From positions 598,195 to 662,194 of the forward strand of contig NW_006768770.1 of NCBI RefSeq assembly GCF_000204055.1: a stretch of 64,000 nucleotides of DNA. The letters run 5' to 3'. Positions within the stretch are counted from its first letter, which is position 1. The number at the start of each line of letters is the position of its first letter. Below the pieces are notes generated by a model that saw only the letters and a program-made list of their open reading frames with translations, was not told the origin of the DNA and made no database searches. This document shows positions 33,972-45,439 of the stretch, one piece after another. Origin of the DNA: Melampsora larici-populina 98AG31 (Eukaryota; Basidiomycota; Pucciniomycetes; Pucciniales; Melampsoraceae). Made by a program: the position numbers and the translations under genes.

Positions 33972-36246
33972 TCAAGAAAACTACCAATCCAAAAAACAAA
34001 TCCCAATCAATTTTAAACTCAAAACTCAAGATTCCCAAAAAAAAGAAATTGAATCTACTTACTTTCCATCTATTATTACACTACAAAACATGATCAGAAA
34101 ACGAAAAACCAATTCAAAAACATCTCACATCAGAATCTAGACCGAAGAGTTTCAAAAAAACGAGTTACTTACATTCACACATCTGTAAAAAAATCATCAT
34201 CAATTCCGGTCATCATTCAATCCGAATCGGAATCAGAAAAACAAAACAAAAAGACCGTGAGTAATCGAATTCAAATAAAGAAAAAATCCATCTTATCCTA
34301 AGACGATTTCTCAAAAAATAAGAAAATCAAAAGAAATCAATCCTCACGTCACGAAAGTCTGTGTACAAACCCGATAAAACCATCATCACATCAGTCAATA
34401 TAATATCCAAAAAAAGATGTCATGTAAAAAAAGAACTCAAAACTTACAGTCATAGGTTCATCAGCCGATCTAGTTTGCATTTGATACTAAAAAAACCAAA
34501 AAGAAATCATCAACCAAACAGATCAAAGTAAGATAACCGAAAGATGATAAAGTGATGATCGAATCGGATCGAATGACATACATAAGTACATTTCCTTTGA
34601 CCACATCTACCACACCTAAACGCGTCCGTTTCAGCTTGTTGAGGTCCAGCACCTCTAGCTTTAAACAAATTCTCTTCAGCCAATTTCCGATCCTGAGCTT
34701 TCCTTTCTTCACTTGCCATATCCTATTCATTCCCCCCCAACAAAATCAGTCACTCTCTCTCGGAGAAAGCGAATGGTTTGACTTACAGCTGGTCCCATAC
34801 TACATAACTTCATCGAACTGATCTCTCCACTTACCACAGCTTCTCTTAAACCTGGATTGTTTTTGTCTTTTAAATTAAAAATTAAACTTCTCATCTTGTT
34901 TTTGTATCCGTTTGAATCGTTTGTTCGATTGACTTCTGATTCGATCGATTTAGCTCTTTCATAAACTAAATCAGCAGCTATCGAAAAGAAGAAAAAGACA
35001 CAGGAATGAAATTAATCAATTGATTTTTTCTTTTCATCAACGTGGGTTTGGTTTGGGTTTTTATAGAGTCAAGTTTCTTAAACGCAGATCGAGCCTCGCT
35101 TCAACCTTTACCATACCTTTTCTCATCAACATAAGAATGTCTAGAGTAAGGATGGTAAAGATTGACGCGAGGCTCATTTCATAAACGCGTTCTCAAAACA
35201 CCTATTCCATCTCATGAAATCTCGATCGATTCCGGTCCTCTTGGAAACGATCGATCCGAAAGAAACTAGGCAGAAGATTGAGAAAAAAAAAACTCACGAG
35301 CATCTGAATCAAAGATTAATGCATCAAAGACGGATTTCATACTTCCATCTCTAACTTTATCTTGTAAAGATTCGAATTTCAAATGAGTTTCGGTTTTCGA
35401 ACTTCTTGGTCCAGTACGTTTAGTACTAGATGGATTAGGTGTTAGGTTACTTGAACTTGATGGTGATGGTTTTTTTGAACTTGATGAACTTGGAATCGAT
35501 GTTTTAGCCATCGCTACTGGTGGGGGTGGTGATTTAAGATCTTTCAGTGAATGTGTAGGACCTATAAAAACCCAAAAAACCAAAACCAAAAACCATTTAG
35601 TTCATGTTAATCCATACAAGAATAAATCATGTGGTTGGGTGGGTTTTTTCGGAAATAAAACAAACTTTTTTGGGGTTGACTTCCACTGGCAAGATGAGTA
35701 GGAGTACTCGAATGTGTAGGATGATTAGGTTCTTTCTTCACTCCATTCTTCCATTCGTTTACAATCAATTTGGCTAATTTAGATATCTCATGATCAGGAT
35801 TTTGTCTTTGTTTTCCAACTGAAATTCCAATCTTCGTAGTCTAATGAGATGTATAAACAAAAAAAAAAAAAACGATTCAGTAAATGATCATCACGTGGTT
35901 TATCATGTGAAGGAAAAGGAAAATCGATGTCCGATCGGAATCAAATAAACCCAAAAAGTTTAATGGGTGGAATTTTTCGGCGGGGGGGAGGGAGGGTTTT
36001 TGCAAAAACTCAACTCGAATTAATTCTTCAGTAGGTACCACTTCTTTACGTAATCGATTCAAAATATTTTTAACCTCCTAATAAAATTCATAATAGAGAA
36101 GAATGAGTGATAGATCAAGCAAGAAGGAGTTTAGATGAAATGAGACTTACTTGAGTGTTTGAAGCTGAGACTGCTGTTGTTAGTTGTTTTTTGAGCGCAT
36201 GAACTGTTTCGTACATGGCTCTATTAGGTTGGGTTGAGCTTGACAT
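33972..36246 (-). CDS. DST1: Transcription elongation factor TFIIS
   Basis: About eleven exons. The N-terminal domain starts MSSSTQPNRAMYETVHALKKQL (36246-36151) and continues EVKNILNRLRKEVV and GKQRQNPDHEISKLAKLIVNEWKNGVKKE. A Ser/Pro-rich linker follows. Domain II has KVRDGSMKSVFDALIFDSDAPADLVYERAKSIES and GEISSMKLCSMGPA. Domain III, the zinc ribbon, has [39 protein letters not shown] (shown here only as one read-through), with four zinc Cys and the catalytic Asp-Glu hairpin. TFIIS rescues backtracked RNA polymerase II by stimulating transcript cleavage. The final residues come from exons of 11 nt (34358-34348), 10 nt (34182-34173), 18 nt (34080-34063) and 9 coding nt (33980-33972), each bordered by GT and AG. 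The usual Gly of CGNRW is Asn here. Confidence 0.94.
35091..35175. repeat. Fold-back (inverted repeat) sequence inside a TFIIS intron
   Basis: GAGCCTCGC (35091-35099) pairs with GCGAGGCTC (35167-35175), and the next bases also pair (CTTTACCAT with ATGGTAAAG), giving about 24 paired bases with few mismatches around a loop of roughly 30 nt. It lies in the roughly 316-nt intron between 35296 and 34980, much longer than the other introns of this gene. Confidence 0.8.
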
Positions 36247-36378
36247 GATGATTGAGTGTTTCTGATGAATGATATGATGAATGATTTGATTTGATTGAGA
36301 ATGAGATGGATTGGTTTAAGTAGTTTTGATTGAAATGCTGAGTTGAAGTGTTGAGACTGAGTGAGTGAGTCTGAGGAG

Positions 36379-36410
36379 TGAGAGTCTGAGTAGCACCACT
36401 CAGACTCTCA
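36379..36410. promoter_or_regulatory. Perfect 13-bp inverted repeat upstream of the TFIIS gene
   Basis: TGAGAGTCTGAGT (36379-36391) and ACTCAGACTCTCA (36398-36410) are separated by 6 nt, about 133-164 bp before the TFIIS ATG. It may be a binding site for a dimeric regulator or an RNA hairpin in the 5' leader. The surrounding sequence is also rich in GAGTGAGT words, so chance from a simple repeat is possible. Confidence 0.45.
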
Positions 36411-36641
36411 AACCTAACCCTTATCTCAAGACTCAAATGCAATTGAACCTCACTCGAAAACTACAAAGTTGTATGTATGCGCTCGAAGCGTGCGAGAAGT
36501 AGCGCGTAGTTGAATTTAACAAACTACAACTCAAACTCAATCCAATTCATGAGCACTTTGAACTCTCATAGACTCTCATTCCAAAAAACAAATGGCATTC
36601 TATAAGCAAGACTCTCGATATGTATTACATCAACTAGTTAA

Positions 36642-38646
36642 TTATAATTTACACCAAACATAACCAGTTTCATTCCATTCACCCACCACCACACTTCTTC
36701 TAGACCTTTCTTCAGTATCATCATTCAATTCTTCAAGTACCAATCTAATCCCACCTAAAGCTTTCAATCCGTCTTCCAAAGCTAAATACTCAACCGAAAC
36801 CCGATTCTCCAACCCGATTTCCGACACTCGAACTTGATCAGGTCCTAATCTGACCATTCCAACTTGATCAGATCTAATTTGATCCTTACGAATCAAAGGA
36901 CGAGGTGTTGATAAATCAGTAGTAAGACTATTAGGTTTGAAGTTCCCATTAAGGGTCCATCGATTAGGTTTTTGAGGTGGGTCGTTCCAAGTTGATTTAT
37001 TTGGGCTTTTGGTTTCAATGGTAGATGATCTTTTGGTACTAGTGTTAGATAATAAATTAGATGAGAATGAAACCAGACTTTCTTTTAATGACCAATCAGG
37101 ATTAGAAGAAACATTGGAAAGGTTTGTGGGGGTTTGATCTACTTCGATTGAAGAATGATCATCATCAATTGATAAATGTTGGAAAACTAAAACCCATGAA
37201 CTTGGGTTTTCTAAAATAGGTAAAGATGATAAGTTAATTAAATAAATCACTTTGAAGGGGATTCCTACTTTTATATTTGAAGATTCATTTAAACTTTCAA
37301 TCAGCAAATCAAATTTAATCGATTCAAATCGATTGAAACGGGTTTCTTCAGGTTTCCAATTTGGGATTGATGGAATCGGTCCTGGTAAACGTTTTCGTGT
37401 TAATGGATTGGTCATTAATCTTCCTGATTCTCCCATCATACTATTCCAAGAAATTTCTAATCTTCCTAGAATTTGAATGGGTTTCTTTAAGGAAGAAGGG
37501 TTGACTGATTGACTGATGATTAGGAATAAGAATTGATTGGAATCATTTGTTGATAGATGAGTCAATGAGTTGGATAATAAATTAGTTTTAGAATCTAGGT
37601 TTAAATCAAGATATTCTAGTTTGTCTTCTTCTGCTTCTTCTTCTGGATTGGTTTCAGCTTGAGGTGGGATCAGTTTGACGTGTTGGAAGATGATAGGTTG
37701 GGTGGATTGGTTTTGGATTTGAACTTCTAAGTAAAGTTGTTCACGGATTGTAGGTGAAAAGATCGCATTGATTGTAGAAGGTAATGGACTTGTTTGGAAT
37801 GAGGGTTGAGCGCTTGATGGGACTAGAACTTTGGTTTTCACTGATAATGGATTCAAAACTTGGAATTTGTAGACTGGAAGTGATTCATAAGTCGATCGAG
37901 AAATTTAAGTGATCGGGGATACGATCGTGATAGATCAGTTGGATTGTTAGAAAAAGCAAGCCATCAGTGTCCAATGAGATTAGATTAGAGTTTATTTTCG
38001 AGAGCTGAACAGTACCCTTTCTAAAACTTCTTGGGACTCGAACAGTAGGATCTGGAGAAGGATTCGTTGGGTCGAGATCTTGAGAGTTTACAGATTGGAT
38101 TTGATCATAAAAAACAGTACAAACCAAAGTATGAAGACCTTTAAATGAAACCAGACCAATTCAAACTGAGCATCAATCATCATGAGACAATCTAGAAACA
38201 CATCCAATTCTCTTCAACATACCAAGTTCTTTAATCTCATGTTTAACCGATAATTCTAATCCGTTTTGACCGAATCCGATCTGATGAGTTTTAATTTCAT
38301 CCAAAAAAGCTTTATGAGAAGCTGTATGTAATTCGACTTTTAAAGCTACATTCTCTACGATTGAATCCAGTTGATTTCCTTCATATTGAACTGATAATAA
38401 ACCATGAAAGGTTTGACCAAGATAGATGACACCAAAGGAATCGGGTAAAGTGAGTGTTGAACTCTTGGGTGCTGATTCGAATGTGATGGTTGAGATTGAG
38501 TTTGATGGGTTGATTGGATTGATTGTTGGATGTAGTGGTGGTTGTTTGAATGTTGGTCTTGCTGCTCTTAAGACTTTTAGTGATAGTAAATGGTGTTGAG
38601 ATGTTGGTATGTTTTGATTGGATTGAGGAATTGATGGGTTTGACAT
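36642..38646 (-). CDS. TRAPPC13: TRAPP complex subunit 13 (TRAPPC13/DUF974)
   Basis: Three exons, 38646-38223, 38138-38016 and 37873-36642. They join in phase to about 592 aa. Family blocks: HLLSLKVLRAARPTF at the start, TLPDSFGVIYLGQTFHGLLSVQYE, VALKVELHTASHKAFLDE, VKHEIKELG followed across intron 1 by LHTLVCTVFYD, and YKFQVLNPLSVKTKVLV across intron 2. The C-terminal half has beta-rich blocks such as VGIPFKVIYLINLSS and ends YVWCKL. TRAPPC13 belongs to TRAPP complexes, guanine-nucleotide exchange factors acting at the Golgi and in autophagy. It shares a 370-bp divergent promoter with Leo1. Confidence 0.88.
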
Positions 38647-39016
38647 TCTTTCTGTTCTTGATTTCTTTCTTTCTTTACATTTCTACTTTGGTGGTCTTCT
38701 TGAAGAGAACATCAAATCAGAGCATTGCAATGGCACTCACCCACTCCAGAGTCCAGTCAACTGCTGGCAATAAACCACTCCATAACCCGGTCCGAGCTGA
38801 ATTGGGCGGATAGTTTCGGGGCCAACCTCAGTTCACGCACTCTTCATGAAGGTCAGATTTGAAAAGACGTCCTCAAGAGGAAAGAGAAAGTGAGTTTAAA
38901 GTTTCAATTGGATTTTGTATTTATCAATCAAATAACAATCAAACTGACTTGAACATTTCTTCTGATAGCCAATTCATCAACTTATTCAGTTAGATCATCA
39001 TTCAAAAAAGCACATC
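38647..39016. promoter_or_regulatory. Divergent promoter region between TRAPPC13 and LEO1
   Basis: 370 bp lie between the two start codons. No TATA box stands out. The sequence is C/T-rich on the TRAPPC13-proximal side. A CCGGTCCGAGC..GGGCGGA patch near 38790-38815 is the most GC-rich part. Confidence 0.5.
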
Positions 39017-40564
39017 ATGTCTCACAGTGGCGAATCCAATCCACCACTAAACCCAGCACCACAAGCCGATGAAGAAACCGAAACCCATCAAGAATCTCAA
39101 GTAGAAGATACAGAAATGAACGAAGAAGCACCAGAAACAGAAGATCATCAAAGTGAAGATGTGAATGAGATCAATCAAGAATTAGAAGAAGATTTGTTTG
39201 GTGGAGATGAAGATGGAGAAGATGAAGGAGGTGAAGGAGAAGGAGAAGTGATGATGGATGAAAATGAACTTAAGAAACGAGAAGAAATGGAATATCTTGA
39301 AGATCCTTCACAGCTTCAACATCAAGCTCGTGATCGATTGATTGCAGAAGCTACACTTTTAAATTTACCATTACCATATGCATCAGATGAAAAAGTAAGT
39401 CGAAAGAAACCGAAAAATCTATTCAAAACTTTTTTTGGGTTGATTGAATTGATGAATTTTTTTTGGAAAACAAATCTAGTATTGGGATTTTCGATTACCT
39501 AACTTTTTGGAACTTGATTCACAAGCCTTTACCGACCAAAAGTTTTTAAATGAAGTGAAACGTTCTACAACGGAAGAAGAAGGAAACCCATCGAAATCGA
39601 GTTCAGTGTTTCCTGATCATAATACGATTCGTTGGCGTTGGGTGATGGGTCGGGATGGAAAACCGGTGAGAGATGGTTACGGCTTTCTTCAGATCTGTTG
39701 TGGATTGGGTCAAAGGAATTGACAAGATGACTTGATTGGATGGTGATTTGGGATGATCTTTAGGTTAAACAATCTAATAGTCGAGTGGTTTCTTGGAGTG
39801 ATGGATCCAAGTCATTACAAGTCGGATCGGAATTATTCGATATGGTTTTCATTCACGATCATCAAAACCAAAACACACCACAACATGATTCGAAACCAGG
39901 ATCATTATCACAACCTAAACCCGATCTAACACCCAACACACAAGGTCTAACTTATTTATTTGTAAGACAAGGAGAATCACAAGTCTTAGAATCACAAACT
40001 TCCATCACAGGACAGATCAGTCTAAGACCGTATAGTTTAAATTCGATTACCCATCGAAACCTGGTAGCCAATCGATCGATGAACAAAACTTATTCACAAA
40101 GACAAACTCAAAGTGTGGTGGTCACAGTGGATCCAGAAATGGAAAAACTTGGAAAAGAATTAGAAGAATCTAAACAGTTTAAAAAGAATAAGAAAGAAGA
40201 AAGTAAACGGAATCGAAACCAATCGAATTCTAATGATCAAACCGATACGTTTGGTAAAAGTCGAACCAATCGATTTAATGCTCCTGTTTTATCTGAAGAA
40301 GCTGATGAAGAAATTGAAGAAGAAGAACCGGAAGATGAGTATGAAGAAGAGGAAGAAGAAGAAGAAGAAGAGATTGTTGAAGATGAATCACCAAGTAAAT
40401 CGGTTAGAAATAGGTTAACTGACCTTGAATTGGCTGATCAAAGATTAGAACAATCTTCAAAGAAGAAAAGAACCGAGAGAGATGATGATAGAAGAGGTGA
40501 GGAAGTTGAAGAGAAGAGAAGTAAGAAGAAATTATTGATCATTGCTTCGGATGATGAAGATTGA
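39017..40564 (+). CDS. LEO1: Leo1, PAF1 complex subunit
   Basis: Three exons: 39017-39394, 39480-39665 and 39764-40564. All are GT-AG and in phase, giving about 454 aa. The N-terminal 110 residues are highly acidic. The conserved core has LNLPLPYASDEK, YWDFRLPNFLELDSQAF, NTIRWRWVMGRDGKPVKQSNSRVVSWSDGSKSLQVG, LFDMVFIHD and TYLFVRQGESQVLESQ. The C terminus alternates basic and acidic runs (EEEEEEEEE, then SKKKRTERDDDRR) and ends IIASDDED, typical of Leo1. The PAF1 complex travels with RNA polymerase II and promotes histone H2B ubiquitination and H3K4/K36 methylation. Confidence 0.93.
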
Positions 40565-41525
40565 TGATCATCATCAAAGGTAATCCAACGCGACGTCTTC
40601 ATTTCTGTTCATACCCTAGAGAAATCAAATGCTTTTGCATTCAACATGTCTTAATTGTATGGTTTCTGGACTTTGAAAAATTTAATACTGTAATAATATT
40701 TTTCTCTGTGAAACTCTAGACTGTTTGCAACCTGTTGATCGTGATAATAGAATGTGTTTTTGGGATCTTTTCACTTTGATGTCATCAACATGGAAAACTT
40801 ATGAATTATCTACTTCATTGAAAGAGACAGATATATAGATATATGGATTTGATTTGTCCTTCAGACTCCTTGATCAAGAGTGTGATCATTGTGTGAATCT
40901 GATTCGTATACCATTGAGATGATGATCTTGCAGTGCTGTCAGTGTCCCATTTACAAGTTATGACTTTAAGCAAATCACATCAACCTGGAAAAGAAAATTC
41001 TTGGAAGTTTAATGAGATGCCATAACTGTGAAAGACCAGACTTTTGAAAGACAAAAGTCTCTCAGTTCTCTTAGTTTTATCTGGAAAAAAATGAGGCCAA
41101 AAGACCAATACTAAAGTGCTGAAATCCTCTGTATCTGAGAGAAATGCATCAGACTTGAAGAGTTGTCAGTGTATCACATAGCCTCTTGAAGCTTCAATTC
41201 CATTTCATAAAAATCTTTGCTGGCTGTAGATACAGACAAATCTTATAAGGATGTAAACCACTCTCTACTCAGGTTTTATAGGTCAAAAGATTGTGATATG
41301 TTCTAAGATTATCTGATGGGGATGATAGCTCAATTCATCATCTTACTCTAGACTGTCTCTGGTATTTGAAAACAGATCACCATTGCCAATTAAAGTAGGA
41401 TGAGTAACATGCAAAATTCACACAGGTCAATCTGTTCTGGTGACCCATGGGATGACCAAAGGTCTATTCCCATCAAAGGTTTTGAACTGCAAGGGAAAAA
41501 GCTATAATTCTTAAGTTCCTCTTCA
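40565..41525. other. Intergenic, no gene; one hairpin
   Basis: 3' flank of LEO1, then unique-looking AT-rich sequence up to repeat A. A perfect 9-bp hairpin AGACTTTTG/CAAAAGTCT with a 5-nt loop lies at 41038-41060. The left border of repeat A was not located exactly and may lie within this stretch. Confidence 0.5.
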
Positions 41526-41529
41526 TTGG

Positions 41530-42357
41530 TCCCTTGAAGGAAGGGGGATAAATTGCTTTTATTTTGTTAAGTGACCTATCCTGTAGGCAGGCCTTGGGCT
41601 CCAGTACCCCTTCAGAATTGAAGTGTTGAGGTTCAATTACAGCAGAATTAGGAATGGTCACCGTGTCAATATTTGTGTAGCATGTTGACGTGCACACACA
41701 GAGAGTTCTGAAACAGATCTCAAAGTCTTTTGGTCAGATTTAGACTGAAATTTTTGTTGAGCGCCCTTTATGAACAGTGGTTTATTCATAGGATTTTCAG
41801 AATCATTTGTCATCAGCTGGGGTCAACTGACTTTCAACGTCCCAGTTGATAAGGGGAAGATGCACCTGTTGTGGCACCTGTGTGATGGGTCTTTACAGGG
41901 TCTAAAGAAAGTCTTTTGTGTGTGCACGTTGGCGTGCTACAAGGATATTTACATGGTGGGTGGCCTTCCCATGGATCACTGCAAGGGCTTGGTCGGGTTT
42001 TTGATGGTCTAACCACAGCAGTTGTACACCTGTTGTCCATGTTAAATTGATGGCAGCATTCCTTTCTCTGATGGTAGAGGGGTCTAGAGCTTTGAATGGA
42101 ATCAAGGTGAGGGTGATGAGGTGATCAATTGGCAAGATAGCTGATGGTCTCCAAGAAACCCTTTGGCAAGTTGTTTCAAATGTTTCAAGCAAGCATGCTG
42201 GAGACATTGTTACCTTACAGTGCCTGCTACTGGTACTAGCTCTATGGGGAAATTTGGTATTCACAGTGCCACAATCAAAAGATATTGGAGAATAAAACTT
42301 TGATGTACTATAGCCAAAACCATCAGTGAAACATGTCTCATATGGACAACCATTCAT
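41530..42357 (-). pseudogene. Repeat-A minus-strand ORF, interrupted by an insertion
   Basis: Reads ETCFTDGFGYSTSKFYSPISFD, then CLLETFETTCQRVSWRPSAILP and DHLITLTLIPFKALDPSTIRE, then runs into the 300-bp insertion at 41659-41958 and picks up on its far side with PNSAVIEPQHFNSEGVLEPKACL. Copy B has the uninterrupted version (57188-57790). Family and function are unknown. Conservation of reading frame between the copies suggests that it once encoded a protein. Confidence 0.6.
41659..41958. mobile_element. 300-bp MITE-like insertion with 42-bp imperfect terminal inverted repeats
   Basis: Left terminus 41659-41700 and right terminus 41917-41958 are inverted repeats, beginning CACCGTGT on the left and ending ACATGGTG on the right, both with the inner word ACGTGCACACACA. 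The insertion is absent from copy B, where the sequence reads straight through (PNLPIIEPQHF). Target-site duplication is unclear; GGT on both sides is the only candidate. Sequences resembling the inner repeat, TGTGTGTGCAC(A/G)T, occur again near 48561 and 50100. Confidence 0.75.
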
Positions 42358-42959
42358 TTAGAAAGTTCAAGCTGAGGGAAATCAAACACATACTCAGATA
42401 TAGATTTTAAGAGAGTCTGATACATATTCTGTTCATGTTGGACATATATTGTTTCAATTCTGTGCAATCTGATAACTTGTTCTGAATTGGATTTCAATTT
42501 CTGGTCTCTTTTGGGAGCTTCTCATAAAAATTATCCATATTTTTTTCAAGTTTTTTTTTTGCTTTCTTTTGATCAAGCTCACAGTCAGATTATTGGAGAG
42601 TGAAAAAACAGCAGCTGAAGTCCTTGAGGTTGGTAGGCCTCCCTATTGACATACTTCTATCATTTGCCACTTCTTCTTGAAAGCATCACCCTATAAATTT
42701 TTCTCAATATGCTGTGCATGAGAACTAGTCACAAATCAACTTACAATCCACTGTTCTTTCATTTTATCACCAATGATCTTGAAAACTCTCCAGAATCATC
42801 CAGCGCCAATATTTGTTTAAGAAGAAATCATTGACATATTCTTCTCAGATTGCATTGTAAGTAAATTCATCCCTCTTAGACTTTATCACTTAAACTTTGT
42901 CTTCATTGACATTCATCAGATGTAAAGTTTGTTGAATCTTCTTCTTCACCCTCATACCC

Positions 42960-43523
42960 CTAGATTTATCATCAGACTTCAGGATCAGATTCCAGCAGAT
43001 ATTCATTGGTCTCAATCTCTTGATAGATCACCAAGTCTTTGGACGCTTTGTTAGCATTCCTGAAATTTCTCATTCTACAACCAGTAACACACTATATAGC
43101 CAAAAGGCCACAGAATCAACAAACACTGTGGTATTCCCTGTTACACATGAACAATTAGTGAACAGGATGAAGAATTCCAAACAGATCCAGGAAGAGGTAA
43201 AGAAACAGTATGGAAGTTCATCAACTATGAGCTCATCTCCACCAATCCCAGAAGTTGAACCACATCCTAGGAATTCAGGCCATTTTGCCCAAAAAGAGGT
43301 GGTGGTTCCAGTGTCACCACCCATTCAGAATTCTGTACCTAAAGGAGAAAACAAATCCATGGTACCAGGAGCTTCATTGCAACCAAATACCTTCCAAAGA
43401 ACAAAAAAAAGAGATATGATGATTGCAGCATGCCTAATTTTCAGAGGAATGTTTCTGGGGTGGTGGTATCAAACTTGGGCACCAGACTTTTATCGACTTG
43501 TGTATGGAAATTCTCTAATCTGA
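42960..43523 (+). CDS. Repeat-A plus-strand ORF, unknown protein
   Basis: An open frame without a clear ATG reads PLDLSSDFRIRFQQIF, GLNLLIDHQVFGRFVSIPEIS, VVFPVTHEQLVNRMKNSKQIQEE, a Ser/Pro-rich linker, and a C terminus with MMIAACLIFRGMFLGWWYQTWAPDFYRLVYG. The last part is hydrophobic enough for a membrane segment. Copy B has the same frame on the minus strand (56631-56074) with scattered substitutions and small indels that keep the frame. No homologous domain was recognised. It may be a spliced exon of a larger gene. Confidence 0.5.
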   Translation, partial: LDLSSDFRIRFQQIFIGLNLLIDHQVFGRFVSIPEISHSTTSNTLYSQKATESTNTVVFPVTHEQLVNRMKNSKQIQEEVKKQYGSSSTMSSSPPIPEVEPHPRNSGHFAQKEVVVPVSPPIQNSVPKGENKSMVPGASLQPNTFQRTKKRDMMIAACLIFRGMFLGWWYQTWAPDFYRLVYGNSLI

Positions 43524-44283
43524 ATAGGTTTGTAGCCAAATACTGATAAGACTTTCATATATGTATGTAGCGGAAAAGTTAGAAGAATCGTGTGGCCTAG
43601 TAGACAGAGAGTAGAGAGAGCATCACAGACAGATTGAGGTAGAAGGTATACAGGCATCAAACTCCAACAAAGCCAATATATCAAGTACCATTAAGAGACT
43701 TGGACTTATATCATCTGTTGTTCATGAAGATTAAGGGAAATCACCTAGATCTCCATAGTCTCCTTTTATCAGGTCTTGCTTACATATACAGTCTCACAGA
43801 GGTGGTCCAGGGATCTACAAATGTGGATTTGTTGACCTCCAGAGGTGACGTTATTTATAAATAACTGTAGTGCTGAAATTGAATGTTTAAATGTGGAATG
43901 AGACATAAATCTCACATTTTGAGATGCAATTCAATATTCCCTGAAAATTTCTTGCAGCAAAATAGATGTTTGTACATATCACACCTGGGTTGAGTTTCAT
44001 TCTTTGGATTGAATCTTTGGGAGTTTTGATTTTCAAAAATCTTTGTGCAGAACTTCTGCCACAAGATCTGCAACTTTAAGCTTTAGAGGGAGCGTCCTGC
44101 AGACATGTTGCATTTGGCTTGGCCATCTGAATAGGTATGCTACTGAGCTGTGTGGGTGGTGAGGATGTGATGATCAAAGTGAAGGAGCCAGTCAAAAGCG
44201 CTGAGCCTGTACTTTCCAAATTTTAAAAAAACCGGCACATTTTAGCATCAAGCTTGGTATCAAGTGCTCCAATTTTTACAATT

Positions 44284-45290
44284 TTAGGTGGTGGCTTGAG
44301 TGGAATCAAACAGACGTCTGGAACGCTGTAGCTCGAGTTCCGACTTGCGATTCTGTGCCAGAGATTGGGCGGATTGTTTAGCTACATCAAGCTCACATTC
44401 ATAGAGCATATTGACTCGGGTGTTCTGTTTGTGCTGAGCAAATGATGCAGCTCGATTGGCGCGACCCACATCACCGGTGATTGATATCACTTTGTGCATG
44501 AACGTGTCTGCCTTGGATGAAGCTGAATGCTGCACTTTCTTACCCTTGGGCGCAATAAAGTTTCCTTCTTTGACTTCCGAGTGGGCTCGACGGGAAGATT
44601 TGGTTGCAAACGCTTCGCGATAATCCTCCGCCAAGAATGATTGTTCCTTCTGCATCATACGGACCTCCTTATGAGCCATTCGGAGAGTCTGAGACCAACC
44701 AGTATTGGATTACGCGGATTGTATCCCTGAGAGTTGGTCAGAGCTGGGACAGTAGGGCTTTGTCAGTCAAAAAGATATGTTCAAGAAACTTGAAACTTCC
44801 TCTAGTTTGACTACTGCAATAATTCTTCGGAGCTCAGCATCGTGCTCCTCCGTTCCATTAGGCATATTACTCCAGTTCTCAGCTTCTGCAAGCCAGGTCT
44901 TTGATTGCGTATATCGAGACTGAAGAACTCGGTTATTTTCTTCATCAGACAGCACGCGAAAATATTGGCGAGTCCCTTCTTTGATTTGCGGTAAGGCATT
45001 TGTCTAAATTAGTGTATCATTCGATATGGTAGAAGAGAATCACAATGTCCTTCAAAAAATGGTGCATTGCTGGAAGAACTTGCCTTTTTGGCCGGTGTTC
45101 CCGAAGAGGCTCAGTTCCTCCAGAGGGCAATCAAGGATGGACACGTAGGTGGCTGCCATACCTATCAGAAACATTGGATCAGATGAGAATGAAACTGAAC
45201 AGCAAATGGTTGATTTGACGTACTCTGCCGTCGATTGGTTCAAAACTTCCGCCATAATCAGAATCCATATGATGTGGGTCCATAGTCAGA
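44284..45290 (-). pseudogene. Broken gene of unknown function overlapping the right end of repeat A
   Basis: Minus-strand pieces read MDPHHMDSDYGGSFEPIDGRV, then LSDEENNRVLQSRYTQSKTWLAEAENWSN, then MAHKEVRMMQKEQSFLAEDYREAF and VNMLYECELDVAKQSAQSL, ending RSRRLFDSTQATT at 44284. The last about 75 residues match copy B (55100-55335, plus strand, CSRCLFDFTQATT), so this frame is shared by both copies. The middle junction would need to cross a TAA and a shift, so the gene is probably dead. It is rich in Gln/Glu/Lys helices. Family unknown. Confidence 0.4.
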
Positions 45291-45439
45291 TAATGTAATG
45301 GAGTGTTTCCATCCTAGATAACTTGTCTTATAGCAGAAAGGATTTGAAGGATTGCGGTCAGCATCACGTATACACCGAGATACACCGCCTTCCAAGCCAC
45401 TTGAAAGTTTCACCTAGGAAACAAATGGAAAGAATAGCC

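Larger units (their letters stand above)
41530..44570 (+). mobile_element. Repeat copy A of an undescribed two-ORF element
   Basis: This segment reappears in opposite orientation at about 55084-57700 (copy B) with about 80-90 percent identity by eye, excluding a 300-bp insertion in A. It carries one minus-strand ORF (about 41.53-42.36 kb) and one plus-strand ORF (about 42.96-43.52 kb), diverging from an AT-rich centre. At its right end it runs into the C-terminal part of a third minus-strand frame. Neither end has a clear terminal inverted repeat or target-site duplication. No transposase, integrase or reverse transcriptase domain was recognised, so it may be non-autonomous or a segmental duplication. 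Confidence 0.75.
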
